A stretch of 41,342 bases of DNA. It comes from Comamonas sp. lk (GTDB lineage: Bacteria; Pseudomonadota; Gammaproteobacteria; Burkholderiales; Burkholderiaceae_C). The translations under genes and the position numbers were made by a program. Below, piece by piece: positions 1 to 8,245 of the stretch; position 1 is the first letter of the stretch, and the number at the start of each line of letters is the position of its first letter. The notes under the pieces are model-generated. The model searched no databases. It saw only the letters and a list, made by a program, of their open reading frames with translations, and had not been told where the DNA came from. The stretch is taken from NCBI GenBank assembly GCA_945869165.1, contig CAMBNY010000019.1, positions 1 to 41,342 of the forward strand. The letters run 5' to 3'.

Positions 1-34
1 CGGTTTCAAAATTTTGCAGGGTGACGTTGATCAT
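1..34 (-). CDS. Start of a thioredoxin/YbbN-like gene (partial)
   Basis: Read on the minus strand, an ATG at 34-32 opens a frame that stays open to the window edge and gives MINVTLQNFET. This closely resembles the first residues of thioredoxin-domain co-chaperones (YbbN/TrxA-like) of Burkholderiales, which begin with a short beta strand of the type MIDVTxxNFE. Only eleven codons are visible and the CxxC active site lies outside the window, so the call rests on a short N-terminal match. The gene would be divergent from purE, with about 100 bp of shared upstream region. No strong ribosome binding site is visible. Confidence 0.45.
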   Translation of the reverse strand, partial: MINVTLQNFET

Positions 35-136
35 GAAAAGATACTCGGGGTGAAAACGTAAAATTAGGCGTCTAGCCTCGTGGCACGGCTGCCGTCTGAT
101 CCTCGGGCGCAGGTGCCAAGCGCTGTTTCCAACCCT

Positions 137-655
137 ATGAGCACCACACAAATCGCGGTTGTCATGGGTTCCAGTTCGGACTGGGACACCATGGAGCACG
201 CAGTGCAGATTCTCCAACAGTTTGGTATCGCCTTTGAGGCGCGCGTACTTTCTGCGCACCGCATGCCGGACGATATGTTCGCATTTGCACAAGCGGCCCA
301 GGGCCGGGGCTTGCGCGCCATCATCGCCGGGGCTGGCGGGGCGGCGCATTTGCCGGGCATGCTGGCCTGCAAAACCACGGTGCCGGTGCTGGGCGTGCCG
401 GTGCCGAGCAAGCATTTGCAAGGTGTTGATTCTCTGCACAGCATTGTGCAAATGCCCAAGGGCATACCGGTGGCCACTTTTGCTATTGGCGCAGCCGGTG
501 CGGCCAATGCGGCCTTGTTTGCCGTGGCCATGCTGGCCGCGCATGATGCGGCACTTGCCAAACAACTCGATGCCTACCGCGCCGAGCAAACCCGCGCCGC
601 GCGCGCGCAAGATTTGCCGGTGACCGGACTGGCCGACGAGCTGGCCGGTTTATGA
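137..655 (+). CDS. purE: N5-carboxyaminoimidazole ribonucleotide mutase PurE
   Basis: PurE moves the carboxyl group of N5-CAIR to carbon 4, giving CAIR in de novo purine synthesis in the cytoplasm. The 172-residue product has the usual class I length. Visible family motifs are [10 protein letters not shown] near residue 10 (phosphate-binding loop), SAHRMPD around residue 42 with the catalytic histidine, and [12 protein letters not shown] around residue 75. The ATG at 137 was chosen because the protein then starts a few residues before the first beta strand; a GTG at 80 would add 19 residues of unfamiliar sequence. Neither start has a good Shine-Dalgarno. Its TGA overlaps the purK ATG (ATGA, 652-655), so the two are probably translationally coupled. 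Confidence 0.96.
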   Translation: MSTTQIAVVMGSSSDWDTMEHAVQILQQFGIAFEARVLSAHRMPDDMFAFAQAAQGRGLRAIIAGAGGAAHLPGMLACKTTVPVLGVPVPSKHLQGVDSLHSIVQMPKGIPVATFAIGAAGAANAALFAVAMLAAHDAALAKQLDAYRAEQTRAARAQDLPVTGLADELAGL

Positions 656-1821
656 GTGCTGGCGCAGGCATCGGGCCAAGCGCCGGGCCGGTGACGCTAG
701 GCGTGATGGGTGGCGGCCAACTGGGCCGTATGTTTGTGCATGCCGCCCAAGCCATGGGTTTTGAGACGGCAGTGCTAGACCCGGACGCCGACAGCCCCGC
801 TGGGCGCGTCAGCCACCACCACGTCCAAAGCGCCTACCAAGACCCGCAGGGCCTGGCGCAACTGGCTGCGCTGTGCAGCGCGATCACCACCGAATTTGAA
901 AACGTGCCCGCCGATGCGCTGGCTACCCTCGCCGCCACGCGCACCGTGGCACCGGGCGCCCAAGCCGTAGCGATTGCCCAAGACCGGCTGGCCGAAAAAG
1001 CCCACTTCGTGCGCTGCGGCGTGCCTTGCGCGCCCTTTGCCGCTATCGCCACTAGGGCGGACGTGGAAGCGGCGCCTGCGGATTTGTTGCCCGGCATCCT
1101 CAAGACCGCACGCATGGGCTATGACGGCAAAGGGCAGGTGCGGGTGGCGGACCGCGCCCAGCTGCGCCAGGCTTTTGCCGACCTGAAACAACAAGTTTGC
1201 GTGCTGGAAAAATTGCTGCCGCTGGCGCTGGAGTGCTCGGTGATCCTGGCGCGCGGCGCGGACGGCGCCATGGTGGATTTCCCGGTGCAGCGCAATTTGC
1301 ACCGCGCCGGGATTCTGGCGGTGACCGAGGTTTTTGAAGGCAATGTCCCAGCCCCGTTGGCTGCGCAAGCGGTGCAAGCCGCCCGCGCGATTGCCCAAGG
1401 TTTGGACTATGTGGGCGTGTTGTGCGTGGAGTTTTTTGTCTTGCAAGACGGCAGCCTGGTGGTCAACGAGATCGCGCCGCGCCCGCACAACAGCGGCCAC
1501 TACACACTAGACGCCTGCGACCAGTCGCAGTTTGACTTGCAGGTGCGCACGCTGGCGGGCCTGCCCCTGACGCAGCCGCGTCTGCACAGTGCCGCCATCA
1601 TGCTCAATATCTTGGGCGAACTTTGGAGACCCACCTCGGACCAGGCGCCGCCCTGGGACGCAGTGCTGGCGCTGCCCGGCGCGCATTTGCATTTGTATGG
1701 CAAGCACCAGGCGCGGCCCGGCCGCAAAATGGGCCACCTGACCCTCACCGCCGACAGCGCGCAGGCGGCACGGGCGACCGCCCTGGACGCGGCGCGTATT
1801 TTGGGAATTGAAGCGTTTTAA
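652..1821 (+). CDS. purK: N5-carboxyaminoimidazole ribonucleotide synthase PurK
   Basis: PurK uses ATP and bicarbonate to make N5-CAIR from AIR, supplying the substrate of PurE. The 389-residue protein has the ATP-grasp layout. It opens with a Rossmann-like loop ([11 protein letters not shown], residues about 18-28). The central ATP-grasp part includes the [12 protein letters not shown] segment near residue 150 and the metal-binding [13 protein letters not shown] segment near residue 270, which is diagnostic of PurK. The start overlaps the purE stop by 4 bp, marking a purEK operon. The N-terminus has about 16 residues before the first strand, slightly longer than usual. Downstream lie 112 bp before the next gene, with no convincing terminator. 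Confidence 0.96.
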   Translation: MSAGAGIGPSAGPVTLGVMGGGQLGRMFVHAAQAMGFETAVLDPDADSPAGRVSHHHVQSAYQDPQGLAQLAALCSAITTEFENVPADALATLAATRTVAPGAQAVAIAQDRLAEKAHFVRCGVPCAPFAAIATRADVEAAPADLLPGILKTARMGYDGKGQVRVADRAQLRQAFADLKQQVCVLEKLLPLALECSVILARGADGAMVDFPVQRNLHRAGILAVTEVFEGNVPAPLAAQAVQAARAIAQGLDYVGVLCVEFFVLQDGSLVVNEIAPRPHNSGHYTLDACDQSQFDLQVRTLAGLPLTQPRLHSAAIMLNILGELWRPTSDQAPPWDAVLALPGAHLHLYGKHQARPGRKMGHLTLTADSAQAARATALDAARILGIEAF

Positions 1822-1933
1822 GCACTTTTGCTAATTTTTGATTGCTTTTTAGCGTATTTTGTCAACTCAAGCTTTGTTTCCCCATTCCCCCGCAAGGCAA
1901 TTTAGCCCCCAAGCCCCTTGATCGATTAGCCCC

Positions 1934-3031
1934 ATGATTTTGCAAGTTCACGAAAGCTCTAGCCTGCCCCGCTGCGAGCAGGTGCTGCGCCAGGGCGGCT
2001 TGCTCGGGCTGCCCACCGAAACCGTCTATGGACTGGCGGCAGACGCCGACAAGCCGCAAGCGGTGGCCGCAATTTTTGCCGCCAAAGGCCGCCCGGCGGA
2101 CCATCCGCTAATCGTGCATGTGGCCGACATGGACGGCGGGCTGAGTGGCGCGCGCTACTTTGCCCACGCGATACCTGATTTTGCGATGCGCCTGATGCAG
2201 GCCTTTTGGCCCGGACCGCTAACGCTGATACTGCCGCGCCGCGCCGAGGTGGCGCAGGCGGCGGCGGGCGGTCAGGACTCGGTCGGCCTGCGCTGCCCAT
2301 CGCATCCGGTGGCACAAGCCCTGCTGCGCGCCCTACGCCAAAGCGTGCAAGGCGATGTGGTCTGGGGCCTGGCTGCGCCTAGCGCCAACCGGTTCGGACG
2401 CGTCAGCCCGACCACCGCACAGCACGTGCACACCGAGTTCAACGCGGACCGGGCCGCTGATGGCCCCGCCGCCTTGCTGATTCTGGACGGCGGGCCCTGC
2501 GAAGTGGGCATCGAATCGACGATTGTGGACTGTACCCGCGGCGAACCGGTGCTATTGCGCCCGGGAGCGATCGGCTTGCCAGCGCTGGCTGAGGCCTGCG
2601 GCCAAGCCGTCCGCTTGCCGCAAGAGATGCCGGGCAACCAGGCCGCGCCGCGCGCCTCGGGCACCCTGGCCGCGCATTACGCGCCAAAGGCCAAAGTCCG
2701 CCTGATGGAAACTGCCACCTTGCAGCAGGCTTTGCGGCAGGGTTCAAGCCAGCGCCTGGCGGTGACTGGGCGCATTGGTATCTATATGCGCACGCGGCCT
2801 GCTATTTCTGCCAACGACGCGGCACAGCCCCTGGACGCAACAGCGGGCGGGTTGGCGCAACTGCTGCTGCGCGCCATGCCGCAGGACGCAGCGCGCGCGG
2901 CACAGCATTTGTTTGCCGCGCTACGTGCAATGGACGATGCCGGGGCGCAGGAAATTTGGGTGGAAGCCACCCCACAGACCATGGATTGGGCCGGCGTGAC
3001 CGACCGCCTACAACGCGCCAGTGCGGCCTAG
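1934..3031 (+). CDS. L-threonylcarbamoyladenylate synthase, Sua5 type
   Basis: This enzyme makes threonylcarbamoyl-AMP from threonine, bicarbonate and ATP for the universal t6A37 modification of ANN-decoding tRNAs. The 365-residue product is the long Sua5 form. An N-terminal YrdC domain (residues about 5-215) shows the substrate-binding stretches GLPTETVYGLAADA, KGRPADHPLIVHV, FWPGPLTLIL and APSANRFGRVSPT. A linker with SGTLAAHYAPKA leads into the C-terminal Sua5 domain. It lies downstream of purEK on the same strand and is likely transcribed with it. It converges on the FIST gene with an 11-bp gap. The C-terminal part is less conserved in appearance but remains in frame to the stop. Confidence 0.93.
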   Translation: MILQVHESSSLPRCEQVLRQGGLLGLPTETVYGLAADADKPQAVAAIFAAKGRPADHPLIVHVADMDGGLSGARYFAHAIPDFAMRLMQAFWPGPLTLILPRRAEVAQAAAGGQDSVGLRCPSHPVAQALLRALRQSVQGDVVWGLAAPSANRFGRVSPTTAQHVHTEFNADRAADGPAALLILDGGPCEVGIESTIVDCTRGEPVLLRPGAIGLPALAEACGQAVRLPQEMPGNQAAPRASGTLAAHYAPKAKVRLMETATLQQALRQGSSQRLAVTGRIGIYMRTRPAISANDAAQPLDATAGGLAQLLLRAMPQDAARAAQHLFAALRAMDDAGAQEIWVEATPQTMDWAGVTDRLQRASAA

Positions 3032-3042
3032 GCACTAAAACA

Positions 3043-4311
3043 CTATTTATCTACGGTAAAAACCGTTAAAACACCCGTATAAGCGTACAAATGCTGGTGT
3101 GCAATTTCGCCGGCCGCGAAAAATCCGATCAAGGGAACATCGCCCAACGCGTGGCGCACGATCTGCATTTCGGCGCTGGCGCCGCCAAAGTGTGGCCCGC
3201 CGCGTCCGGTGCAGCTGATGTAAATCGCCCCGGCAATGCCTTTTTGCACCGGCGCAGACGCACCAGCGCTGGCACCCGTGGCTCCGACCGCTTGGGGCTC
3301 GAGCAGCTCCTCGGGACTGAGTTCTTCGCGAATCTCGGCACAAATACGCGTCAAATCGCCGCGCGCGGCTTGCACATTGCGCTGGCAAAAAGCTAGCTGA
3401 CCGCCGACCCGGGCGTGGTCGCTTAAAGCAACACCGCGGTGGCCGGGGTCCAGGCCGATGATGTGGCGCACTAAAACATCACTACCGAAATTGCCTGTCT
3501 TGCGCACGGCAGCGCTGTCGCTGCCAGTGGGCGGGTTGGCAAGGCCGACCAGGGTGTTACGCACCGCTTGCAAGGCTTCCTGCGGGCGCTCCAATGAAAT
3601 CGACAAGTCTGAGAGCAGCGCATCCAAGGCCGGTTCGCCGTCCAGGCTGAGCACCAGGTTGTTGTGTGCTTCGGTGATCACGCGAGCGCGCGACACCGGT
3701 TTGCAGCCTTGGGTGACGCGCGATACCAGGGTGATTTCCGGACCAAAGGCCACGCCGCTCAAGCCGCCGCTAAAAACCCCTTTGGCCATACCCTGACCGC
3801 TCAGGTTGCCATCGGCCGCTAAGGCGAACTGCACGCTTTTGCCCCGGCTGCTGGTCAGGCCGCCAAACAAATAGCCGGTCTCGGTGCGGCCGGACATTTC
3901 GCCCAGCAGCTCCGGCAGGTCGGCGGTGGCGCCGTCGGCGTGCACCAACGCGGTGTGGGCTTCAAAGCCCAGGTTCAGGGGTGAGACACCGGAGAACACG
4001 CGGTATTGGTCCGAGGGTAAGTCCAGCAGCATGACGGCCATGGCCGGTTCGTCAAAATACTCGACGTTGTTGGCGGAAATGCCGATGCCCACGGTGCCAG
4101 ACCAGTCCGTCACCGAGGGCAGCTCGGCGCTGAGGTGGTCCAAAATTTCTTGCGCGTCCTGCGCGTAATGGTCGGTGATGTAGAGCAAGGCCAGCGTGGG
4201 CGTGACCGCATGCAGAGAGCTCGACATCTGGCCGCGCAACTGCGCCAACACCAGGGTGCTGGCGCCCTGCCACTCGGGGTGCGTGGCGTGCGCGTAGGAA
4301 AAAGTTTGCAT
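3043..4311 (-). CDS. FIST-domain signal transduction protein
   Basis: The 422-residue product matches the FIST family (F-box and intracellular signal transduction proteins): an N-terminal FIST domain (about residues 20-240, with the typical glycine-rich GGLTSSRGKSVQF and FSGGLSGVAFGP stretches) followed by a FIST_C domain ending in ISCTGRGGPHFGG and GFFAAGEIAH. FIST domains are thought to sense small ligands such as amino acids; no output domain (kinase, GGDEF, MCP) is fused here. No signal peptide or membrane segment is seen, so a soluble protein is likely. It starts 29 bp after the stop of phaM on the same strand, so the two may be cotranscribed. The ligand and function are not determined by the sequence. 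Confidence 0.85.
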   Translation of the reverse strand: MQTFSYAHATHPEWQGASTLVLAQLRGQMSSSLHAVTPTLALLYITDHYAQDAQEILDHLSAELPSVTDWSGTVGIGISANNVEYFDEPAMAVMLLDLPSDQYRVFSGVSPLNLGFEAHTALVHADGATADLPELLGEMSGRTETGYLFGGLTSSRGKSVQFALAADGNLSGQGMAKGVFSGGLSGVAFGPEITLVSRVTQGCKPVSRARVITEAHNNLVLSLDGEPALDALLSDLSISLERPQEALQAVRNTLVGLANPPTGSDSAAVRKTGNFGSDVLVRHIIGLDPGHRGVALSDHARVGGQLAFCQRNVQAARGDLTRICAEIREELSPEELLEPQAVGATGASAGASAPVQKGIAGAIYISCTGRGGPHFGGASAEMQIVRHALGDVPLIGFFAAGEIAHQHLYAYTGVLTVFTVDK

Positions 4312-4340
4312 AGCCTGGCGTGAGGTGGAATGGGATTGCT

Positions 4341-5003
4341 TTAGCGTCCGCTGCGGCGCGCCTTGACGGCGCTTTTGGCGGAGGCGGCTTTAGTTGCCGC
4401 TTTGCGTGGGGTTTTGACGACCGCACCGCGCGCTTTGGCAGCGCTGGATTTGCCAGCCGCTTTGGCGCTGTCGGCCACGGCCGCGCTGTGCTTGGCCACG
4501 TCTTGTAGGGCCGTGCTGGCTATTTGTTGAAACTGCTGGGTGAGCGCGCCCCACAGTTGCATCGGATCAATGACTTTGCTGGCATCGGCCTGCGCTTTGC
4601 TCTTGCGTTTAGGGGCAGGGTCGGTAGCGGCCTCAGGCTCGGGCGCAGATGGCGGTGATGCAGGTGCAGGTGCGGGTTTGGGGGCAGCCGCTTGCGCGGC
4701 GCCGGGCATGCCCATGGTGAAGTTCATGCCCTTTAAGGTTTCCATGGTCATTTTTTGCACTTCCAGCGCCTGGATGGTGGCGCTGAGTGCGCGGGCATTC
4801 TGGTCCAGCCAAAACTGCACATGCTTGAGCTCTTCGATGCGCTTTTCCAGGTCCTCGACTTTGAGGCTGGGCACCAGCCACTGCGCCATATTGGGCATGG
4901 CCGAGGGGCTGCCACCCGCGCCACCGGCGGCCTTGGCCAGGTTTTGCAAAAAGTCAAAACCGGGCACGAATTTGCCGAATCCTGCGGGATCTGAAGTGCT
5001 CAT
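4341..5003 (-). CDS. phaM: Polyhydroxyalkanoate granule-associated protein PhaM
   Basis: PhaM proteins activate PHA synthase and tether granules to the nucleoid in Burkholderiales. The 220-residue product shows the family layout. The N-terminal FGKFVPGFDFLQNL motif is near residues 9-22. A conserved coiled-coil-like block with VEDLEKRIEELKHVQFWLDQN covers about residues 49-69. After a proline/alanine-rich linker comes a lysine- and alanine-rich histone-H1-like tail over the last 60 residues (many AAK/KAA steps), expected to bind DNA or polyphosphate. A clear Shine-Dalgarno (AGGAG) precedes the ATG by 8 nt. No phaC, phaB or phasin gene is in the window. The FIST gene follows directly. Confidence 0.85.
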   Translation of the reverse strand: MSTSDPAGFGKFVPGFDFLQNLAKAAGGAGGSPSAMPNMAQWLVPSLKVEDLEKRIEELKHVQFWLDQNARALSATIQALEVQKMTMETLKGMNFTMGMPGAAQAAAPKPAPAPASPPSAPEPEAATDPAPKRKSKAQADASKVIDPMQLWGALTQQFQQIASTALQDVAKHSAAVADSAKAAGKSSAAKARGAVVKTPRKAATKAASAKSAVKARRSGR

Positions 5004-5220
5004 GGGCGGGGCTCCTGGGTTGTGCTGCGCGCGCTGCGCGAAGCGGCCCTTAGCTTAACTGAAGCCAAGGACAGCGCGCCTGGGACGCGCCCATTGAACA
5101 GCATCAAATTACTGCACGGACGCAGTCGCCGCGACCACTACTTACCAACCGCCCCATGGCATTCGCCGTAAGTGCTTGCAAAGAGGCTTGCAAACCATCG
5201 TCCCGCAGACAATACGCCTT

Positions 5221-5856
5221 ATGTGCAGCCATTACCAAGGCATTCAAGGGCGCGAACGTTTTGAGCGCCATTTCGGCATCGCCCCGCCTGCGGACGCGGG
5301 GCAGGCTGATGTCTGGCCGGGCTACCGGGCGCTTTTTATCCGCAACACACCGCCTAGCGCAGCATCCGATGCGACCCGCTTGCAAGCGTTAAGCGGTTTG
5401 TTTGGTTTGGTACCGCATTGGTCCACCGATTTGCGAATGACGCGCAGCACCTACAACGCGCGCAGCGAAACCGCTTCGGAGAAACCCAGTTTTCGCGATG
5501 CCTGGCGGCGCGGACAGCACTGCATCATTGCGGCGGAGGCTTTGTTTGAGCCGGACTGGCGCAGCGGGCGGGCGGTAGCTGCGCGCATTGGCAGCCCTGA
5601 CGGTGCGCCGCTGGGGGTCGCCGGTTTATGGTCTTGCTGGAGGGCGCAGGAGCAGGAAATTTTCAGCTTCACGATGCTGACCATCAACGCCGATGCGCAC
5701 CCGCTTATGCGCGAGTTGCACAAACCTGGTGACGAGAAGCGGATGGTCGTGGTCGTGCCGCCCGCAGACTATGACCGGTGGCTGAACTTGCCGGCGCGCG
5801 ACAGTCTGGGGTTTCTACAGGCGCAATCTAGCGCATCATTGGCCTACCTGCCCTGA
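5221..5856 (+). CDS. SOS response-associated (SRAP/YedK/HMCES) abasic-site protein
   Basis: SRAP proteins form a covalent thiazolidine link to abasic sites in single-stranded DNA through an N-terminal cysteine. The 211-residue protein begins MCSHYQGIQGRERFERHF, so after methionine removal Cys2 is exposed; that fixes the ATG at 5221 even though the frame is open 45 bp upstream. Other family marks are the NARSETASEKPSFRDA block (about residues 77-92), IIAAEALFEPDW with the conserved glutamate, FTMLTINADAHPLMRELHKP, and DEKRMVVVVPP in place of the usual HxRMPV. The His-to-RM spacing is therefore slightly altered. No LexA-like box was seen upstream. Cells use this family to shield abasic sites at replication forks. 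Confidence 0.9.
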   Translation: MCSHYQGIQGRERFERHFGIAPPADAGQADVWPGYRALFIRNTPPSAASDATRLQALSGLFGLVPHWSTDLRMTRSTYNARSETASEKPSFRDAWRRGQHCIIAAEALFEPDWRSGRAVAARIGSPDGAPLGVAGLWSCWRAQEQEIFSFTMLTINADAHPLMRELHKPGDEKRMVVVVPPADYDRWLNLPARDSLGFLQAQSSASLAYLP

Positions 5857-5860
5857 AACA

Positions 5861-5900
5861 GCAGGGGCTCGCTGCATTGCAGACGCTTTGGAGCGCCTGC
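5861..5900. repeat. Nested inverted repeat between convergent genes
   Basis: Outer arms at 5861-5870 and 5891-5900 pair over 10 positions with one G/G mismatch. Inside them, CTGCATTGCAG (5872-5882) is a second perfect inverted repeat. The structure sits exactly between the SRAP stop (5856) and the stop of the minus-strand membrane protein (5912-5910). It is a plausible bidirectional transcription stop or RNA 3' end stabiliser, but neither strand has a T tract, so it is not a textbook intrinsic terminator. Confidence 0.5.
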
Positions 5901-5909
5901 ACGTACGCC

Positions 5910-6308
5910 TCAGATGTCCTGGCTGCGGGCCTTGGCAGCGCGCAATTCCTGCAGCATGCGCGGGTCGTGCAACGCCAACTCCCATAAGGCCGCTTCCCGG
6001 CGCGCCTGCACCCATGCCGCCGCGCGGGTTTGCAGCCAAAGTGCACTGGCGGTGCTCAGGCGGCGCATGGGTCGGGTCAGGAGAGCAAGCCCTCCGAAAA
6101 TCGACAGCCACAACATCACCCAAGCAAGCAACATATGGCCGTCGGACCAGCTGTCAATCACCTGGTCTGCCACGGCGAGCAATGCAGCAAAAACTGAGGC
6201 CGACAATAGACCTGCCAAGGCCTGTGAAGGCGCAATGCGCTTACTAGGGTGCTGGGTCAGCGGGCGAACATCTTGGGCGGCGGTTTGGAAAGGCATGAAA
6301 TACGACAT
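5910..6308 (-). CDS. Small two-helix membrane protein of unknown function
   Basis: I do not recognise the family. The 132-residue product begins MSYFMPFQTAAQDV and has two hydrophobic segments: about residues 30-52 (ALAGLLSASVFAALLAVAD) and 61-80 (MLLAWVMLWLSIFGGLALLT). The C-terminal half is charged, alanine-rich and probably helical (WELALHDPRMLQELRAAKARS). The start at 6308 is set by a perfect AAGGAG 6 nt upstream; the frame is open another 35 codons but without a ribosome site. A strong sigma-70-type promoter lies at 6389-6361. It is divergent from the LysR gene at 6429, so that regulator may control it. Confidence 0.7.
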   Translation of the reverse strand: MSYFMPFQTAAQDVRPLTQHPSKRIAPSQALAGLLSASVFAALLAVADQVIDSWSDGHMLLAWVMLWLSIFGGLALLTRPMRRLSTASALWLQTRAAAWVQARREAALWELALHDPRMLQELRAAKARSQDI

Positions 6309-6360
6309 AGCAAACTCCTTGAAAAAGGTCTCGACGGCGCCGAAGCGCCTAAGTGTGTGG

Positions 6361-6389
6361 ATACTAGGGTTTACACTAATATCGGTCAA
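6361..6389 (-). promoter_or_regulatory. Sigma-70-type promoter of the small membrane protein
   Basis: On the minus strand, TTGACC (6389-6384) and TAGTAT (6366-6361) are separated by exactly 17 bp. This would start transcription about 45 nt upstream of the ATG at 6308 and its AAGGAG site. The spacer contains ATTAGTGTAAACC; together with AGTGT at 6352-6356 on the plus strand it forms a short dyad (AGTGT/ACACT, 16 bp apart) that could bind the divergent LysR regulator. Confidence 0.6.
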
Positions 6390-6428
6390 CTTTATATTTT
6401 TGATTTGAGGCATTCATAAAATCTATAT

Positions 6429-7409
6429 ATGTCGCTTCCCGTTCCGCAGTTACGCAATTTCGACCTGAACCTACTCAAAGTCTTTGACGTGGTGATGGCC
6501 GAGCGCAGCCTGACGCGGGCGGCGCAGGTGCTCTCCCTCACCCAACCGGCGGTGAGCAATGCCTTACGCCGCCTGCGCGAGGCCTTGGGCGATGAGGTGC
6601 TGGTGCGCCAGGGGCGCAGCTTGCAAGCCACGCCCAAAGCCTTGTTGCTTTGGCCCCAAGTGCGGGAAACCCTGGCGCGCTTGCAAACTGCCTTGGCGCC
6701 GCAGCCCTTTTCAGCGGCGGCAACCGTGCGCAGCTTTGTGCTGACGATGGCCGATGCCACTGCCTCGAAACTGATGCCTGCGCTGGTGCAAGACATCATG
6801 CGCCAGGCGCCCGGCGTGTCGCTACGCACGGTGCCGCTCACCACGCGCGATCCGCGGCCTATGCTGGAAGCGGGCGATGTGGATCTGGCGGTGGGGCATT
6901 TCCCGGCGGCGCTGGCGGCTATTGGCTTGCAACGCCAAAACGGCCAGGCCGTGCGCTTTGCCCATCTACGCCTTTTTTCCAGTGACTATGTCTGCGTGAT
7001 GCGCGCAGGGCACCCGCTGGCAAAGACAACGCTCAGTCTGGACGCTTTTTGCGAAGCGCACCATGTGCTGGTGAGCTTCTCAGGCCGGGCCTATGGTTTG
7101 ATAGATGAGGCCTTGGCATCGGTCAATCGTTCGCGTCGCGTGGTGCTCACGGTGAACCAGTTTTTCACGACCGGCAGCGTCGTAGTGCGGTCCGATTTGC
7201 TAGCGGTGATGCCGCGGCATTTTGTGCAAGTCACTGGTTTTGCATCGCAACTGGCGGTGCGCGAATTGCCGTTTGACGTGCCACCCATCCATGTCGACGC
7301 TGTGTGGCACCAACGCCACGACAGCGATAGCGCGCAAGCTTGGTTACGCATGCAGGTACAGGCATCCGCACAAGCCCTGCCGCCTGCTGCCGGGAACACA
7401 GGCACATGA
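6429..7409 (+). CDS. LysR-family transcriptional regulator
   Basis: The 326-residue product has the LysR layout: an N-terminal winged helix-turn-helix (FDLNLLKVFDVVMAERSL, then AAQVLSLTQPAVSNALRRLRE, about residues 10-55) and a long substrate-binding domain. The helix-turn-helix wording is that of the NodD/NahR-like branch, whose members often sense aromatic or acyl compounds; the ligand here is unknown. There is no Shine-Dalgarno close to the ATG, so translation may start on a short or absent leader. The gene is divergent from the small membrane protein and its TGA overlaps the ATG of the phosphoesterase (7406-7409). Confidence 0.9.
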   Translation: MSLPVPQLRNFDLNLLKVFDVVMAERSLTRAAQVLSLTQPAVSNALRRLREALGDEVLVRQGRSLQATPKALLLWPQVRETLARLQTALAPQPFSAAATVRSFVLTMADATASKLMPALVQDIMRQAPGVSLRTVPLTTRDPRPMLEAGDVDLAVGHFPAALAAIGLQRQNGQAVRFAHLRLFSSDYVCVMRAGHPLAKTTLSLDAFCEAHHVLVSFSGRAYGLIDEALASVNRSRRVVLTVNQFFTTGSVVVRSDLLAVMPRHFVQVTGFASQLAVRELPFDVPPIHVDAVWHQRHDSDSAQAWLRMQVQASAQALPPAAGNTGT

Positions 7410-8245
7410 AGTTGCAACTGCTCTCGGACCTGCATCTGGAGGCACAGCCGGACTTCCAAGCACGCCCAGCCCCGGATGCGGATATCTTGGTATTAGCCGG
7501 CGATATCGGTTCCTACCAAAGCGGCTCGAAATTGCAGGATCCAGATTTCGGTTTGGCGCGTTTTTCGCCACTGCACGGTTGGCCGGTGCCGGTGTATTTT
7601 GTGCCCGGCAACCATGAATACGATGCGCTGGACTTTGACCAAGCCCATACGCGATTGCGCCAAAGCTGCGCGCGCCTGGGCATCACCTGGCTGGACCGGG
7701 AAATAGTGCGCCTGCCATACACCGCGTGCGACGGCAGCGCGCTGCGTCTTGTAGGAACGACTTTGTGGACCGATTTCGACGCGCTTGCGCCGCAGGAATC
7801 CATGCCCGATGGGCGCGCGCTGGTTGACACGCTCAAGGCGCGGGATAAAGCATTTCGCGCAGCAGACTTCCACTTGAAAAAAACCGGCACGCTGCGCCAT
7901 GGCCTGCCTTTTTTATCCCAGGCGGTGCGCGATGAAGGGCTGCAATGCCAAGCTTGGCTAAGGGGTGCATTAAGCCATCCCTTTGAAGGCAAAACCATTG
8001 TGGTGACGCACTTTGCGCCCAGCCTGCACAGCGCCGATCCGCGCTACGGCCGCGTGCCCGGCACAGCGGGTTTTTGCAATGCACTGGATGACTTGCTAGC
8101 GCATGCCGCGCTATGGTTACATGGGCATTTGCACACGCCACAAAACTATGTGCACCAAGGCTGCCGCGTGGTGGCCAACCCGCTCGGTTATGCCCACAAA
8201 AAAGAGCAGGCGCATTTTCGCGCCGATGCAGTGTTTGAAATTTAG
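7406..8245 (+). CDS. Calcineurin-like metallophosphoesterase
   Basis: The 279-residue protein has the metallophosphoesterase signature in order: LLSDLHLEA (D8, H10), LAGDIGS (about residue 32), GNHEYD (about residue 69), VTHFAPS and HGHLHTPQNY near the C-terminus. These residues bind two metal ions and cleave phosphoester bonds. The substrate is not evident; relatives include Icc-like and DUF-type phosphoesterases. The ATG at 7406 overlaps the LysR stop, which together with the exact N-terminal motif fixes the start. It has no signal peptide. The 3' end overlaps the convergent TetR gene by 4 bp (8242-8245), with no room for a terminator. Confidence 0.9.
   Translation: MKLQLLSDLHLEAQPDFQARPAPDADILVLAGDIGSYQSGSKLQDPDFGLARFSPLHGWPVPVYFVPGNHEYDALDFDQAHTRLRQSCARLGITWLDREIVRLPYTACDGSALRLVGTTLWTDFDALAPQESMPDGRALVDTLKARDKAFRAADFHLKKTGTLRHGLPFLSQAVRDEGLQCQAWLRGALSHPFEGKTIVVTHFAPSLHSADPRYGRVPGTAGFCNALDDLLAHAALWLHGHLHTPQNYVHQGCRVVANPLGYAHKKEQAHFRADAVFEI

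Noticed and set aside
1818..1840. A short hairpin plus T run just after purK as a terminator.
   Set aside because: The stem is only four base pairs (AGCA/TGCT); too weak to claim, and the next gene probably belongs to the same transcript.
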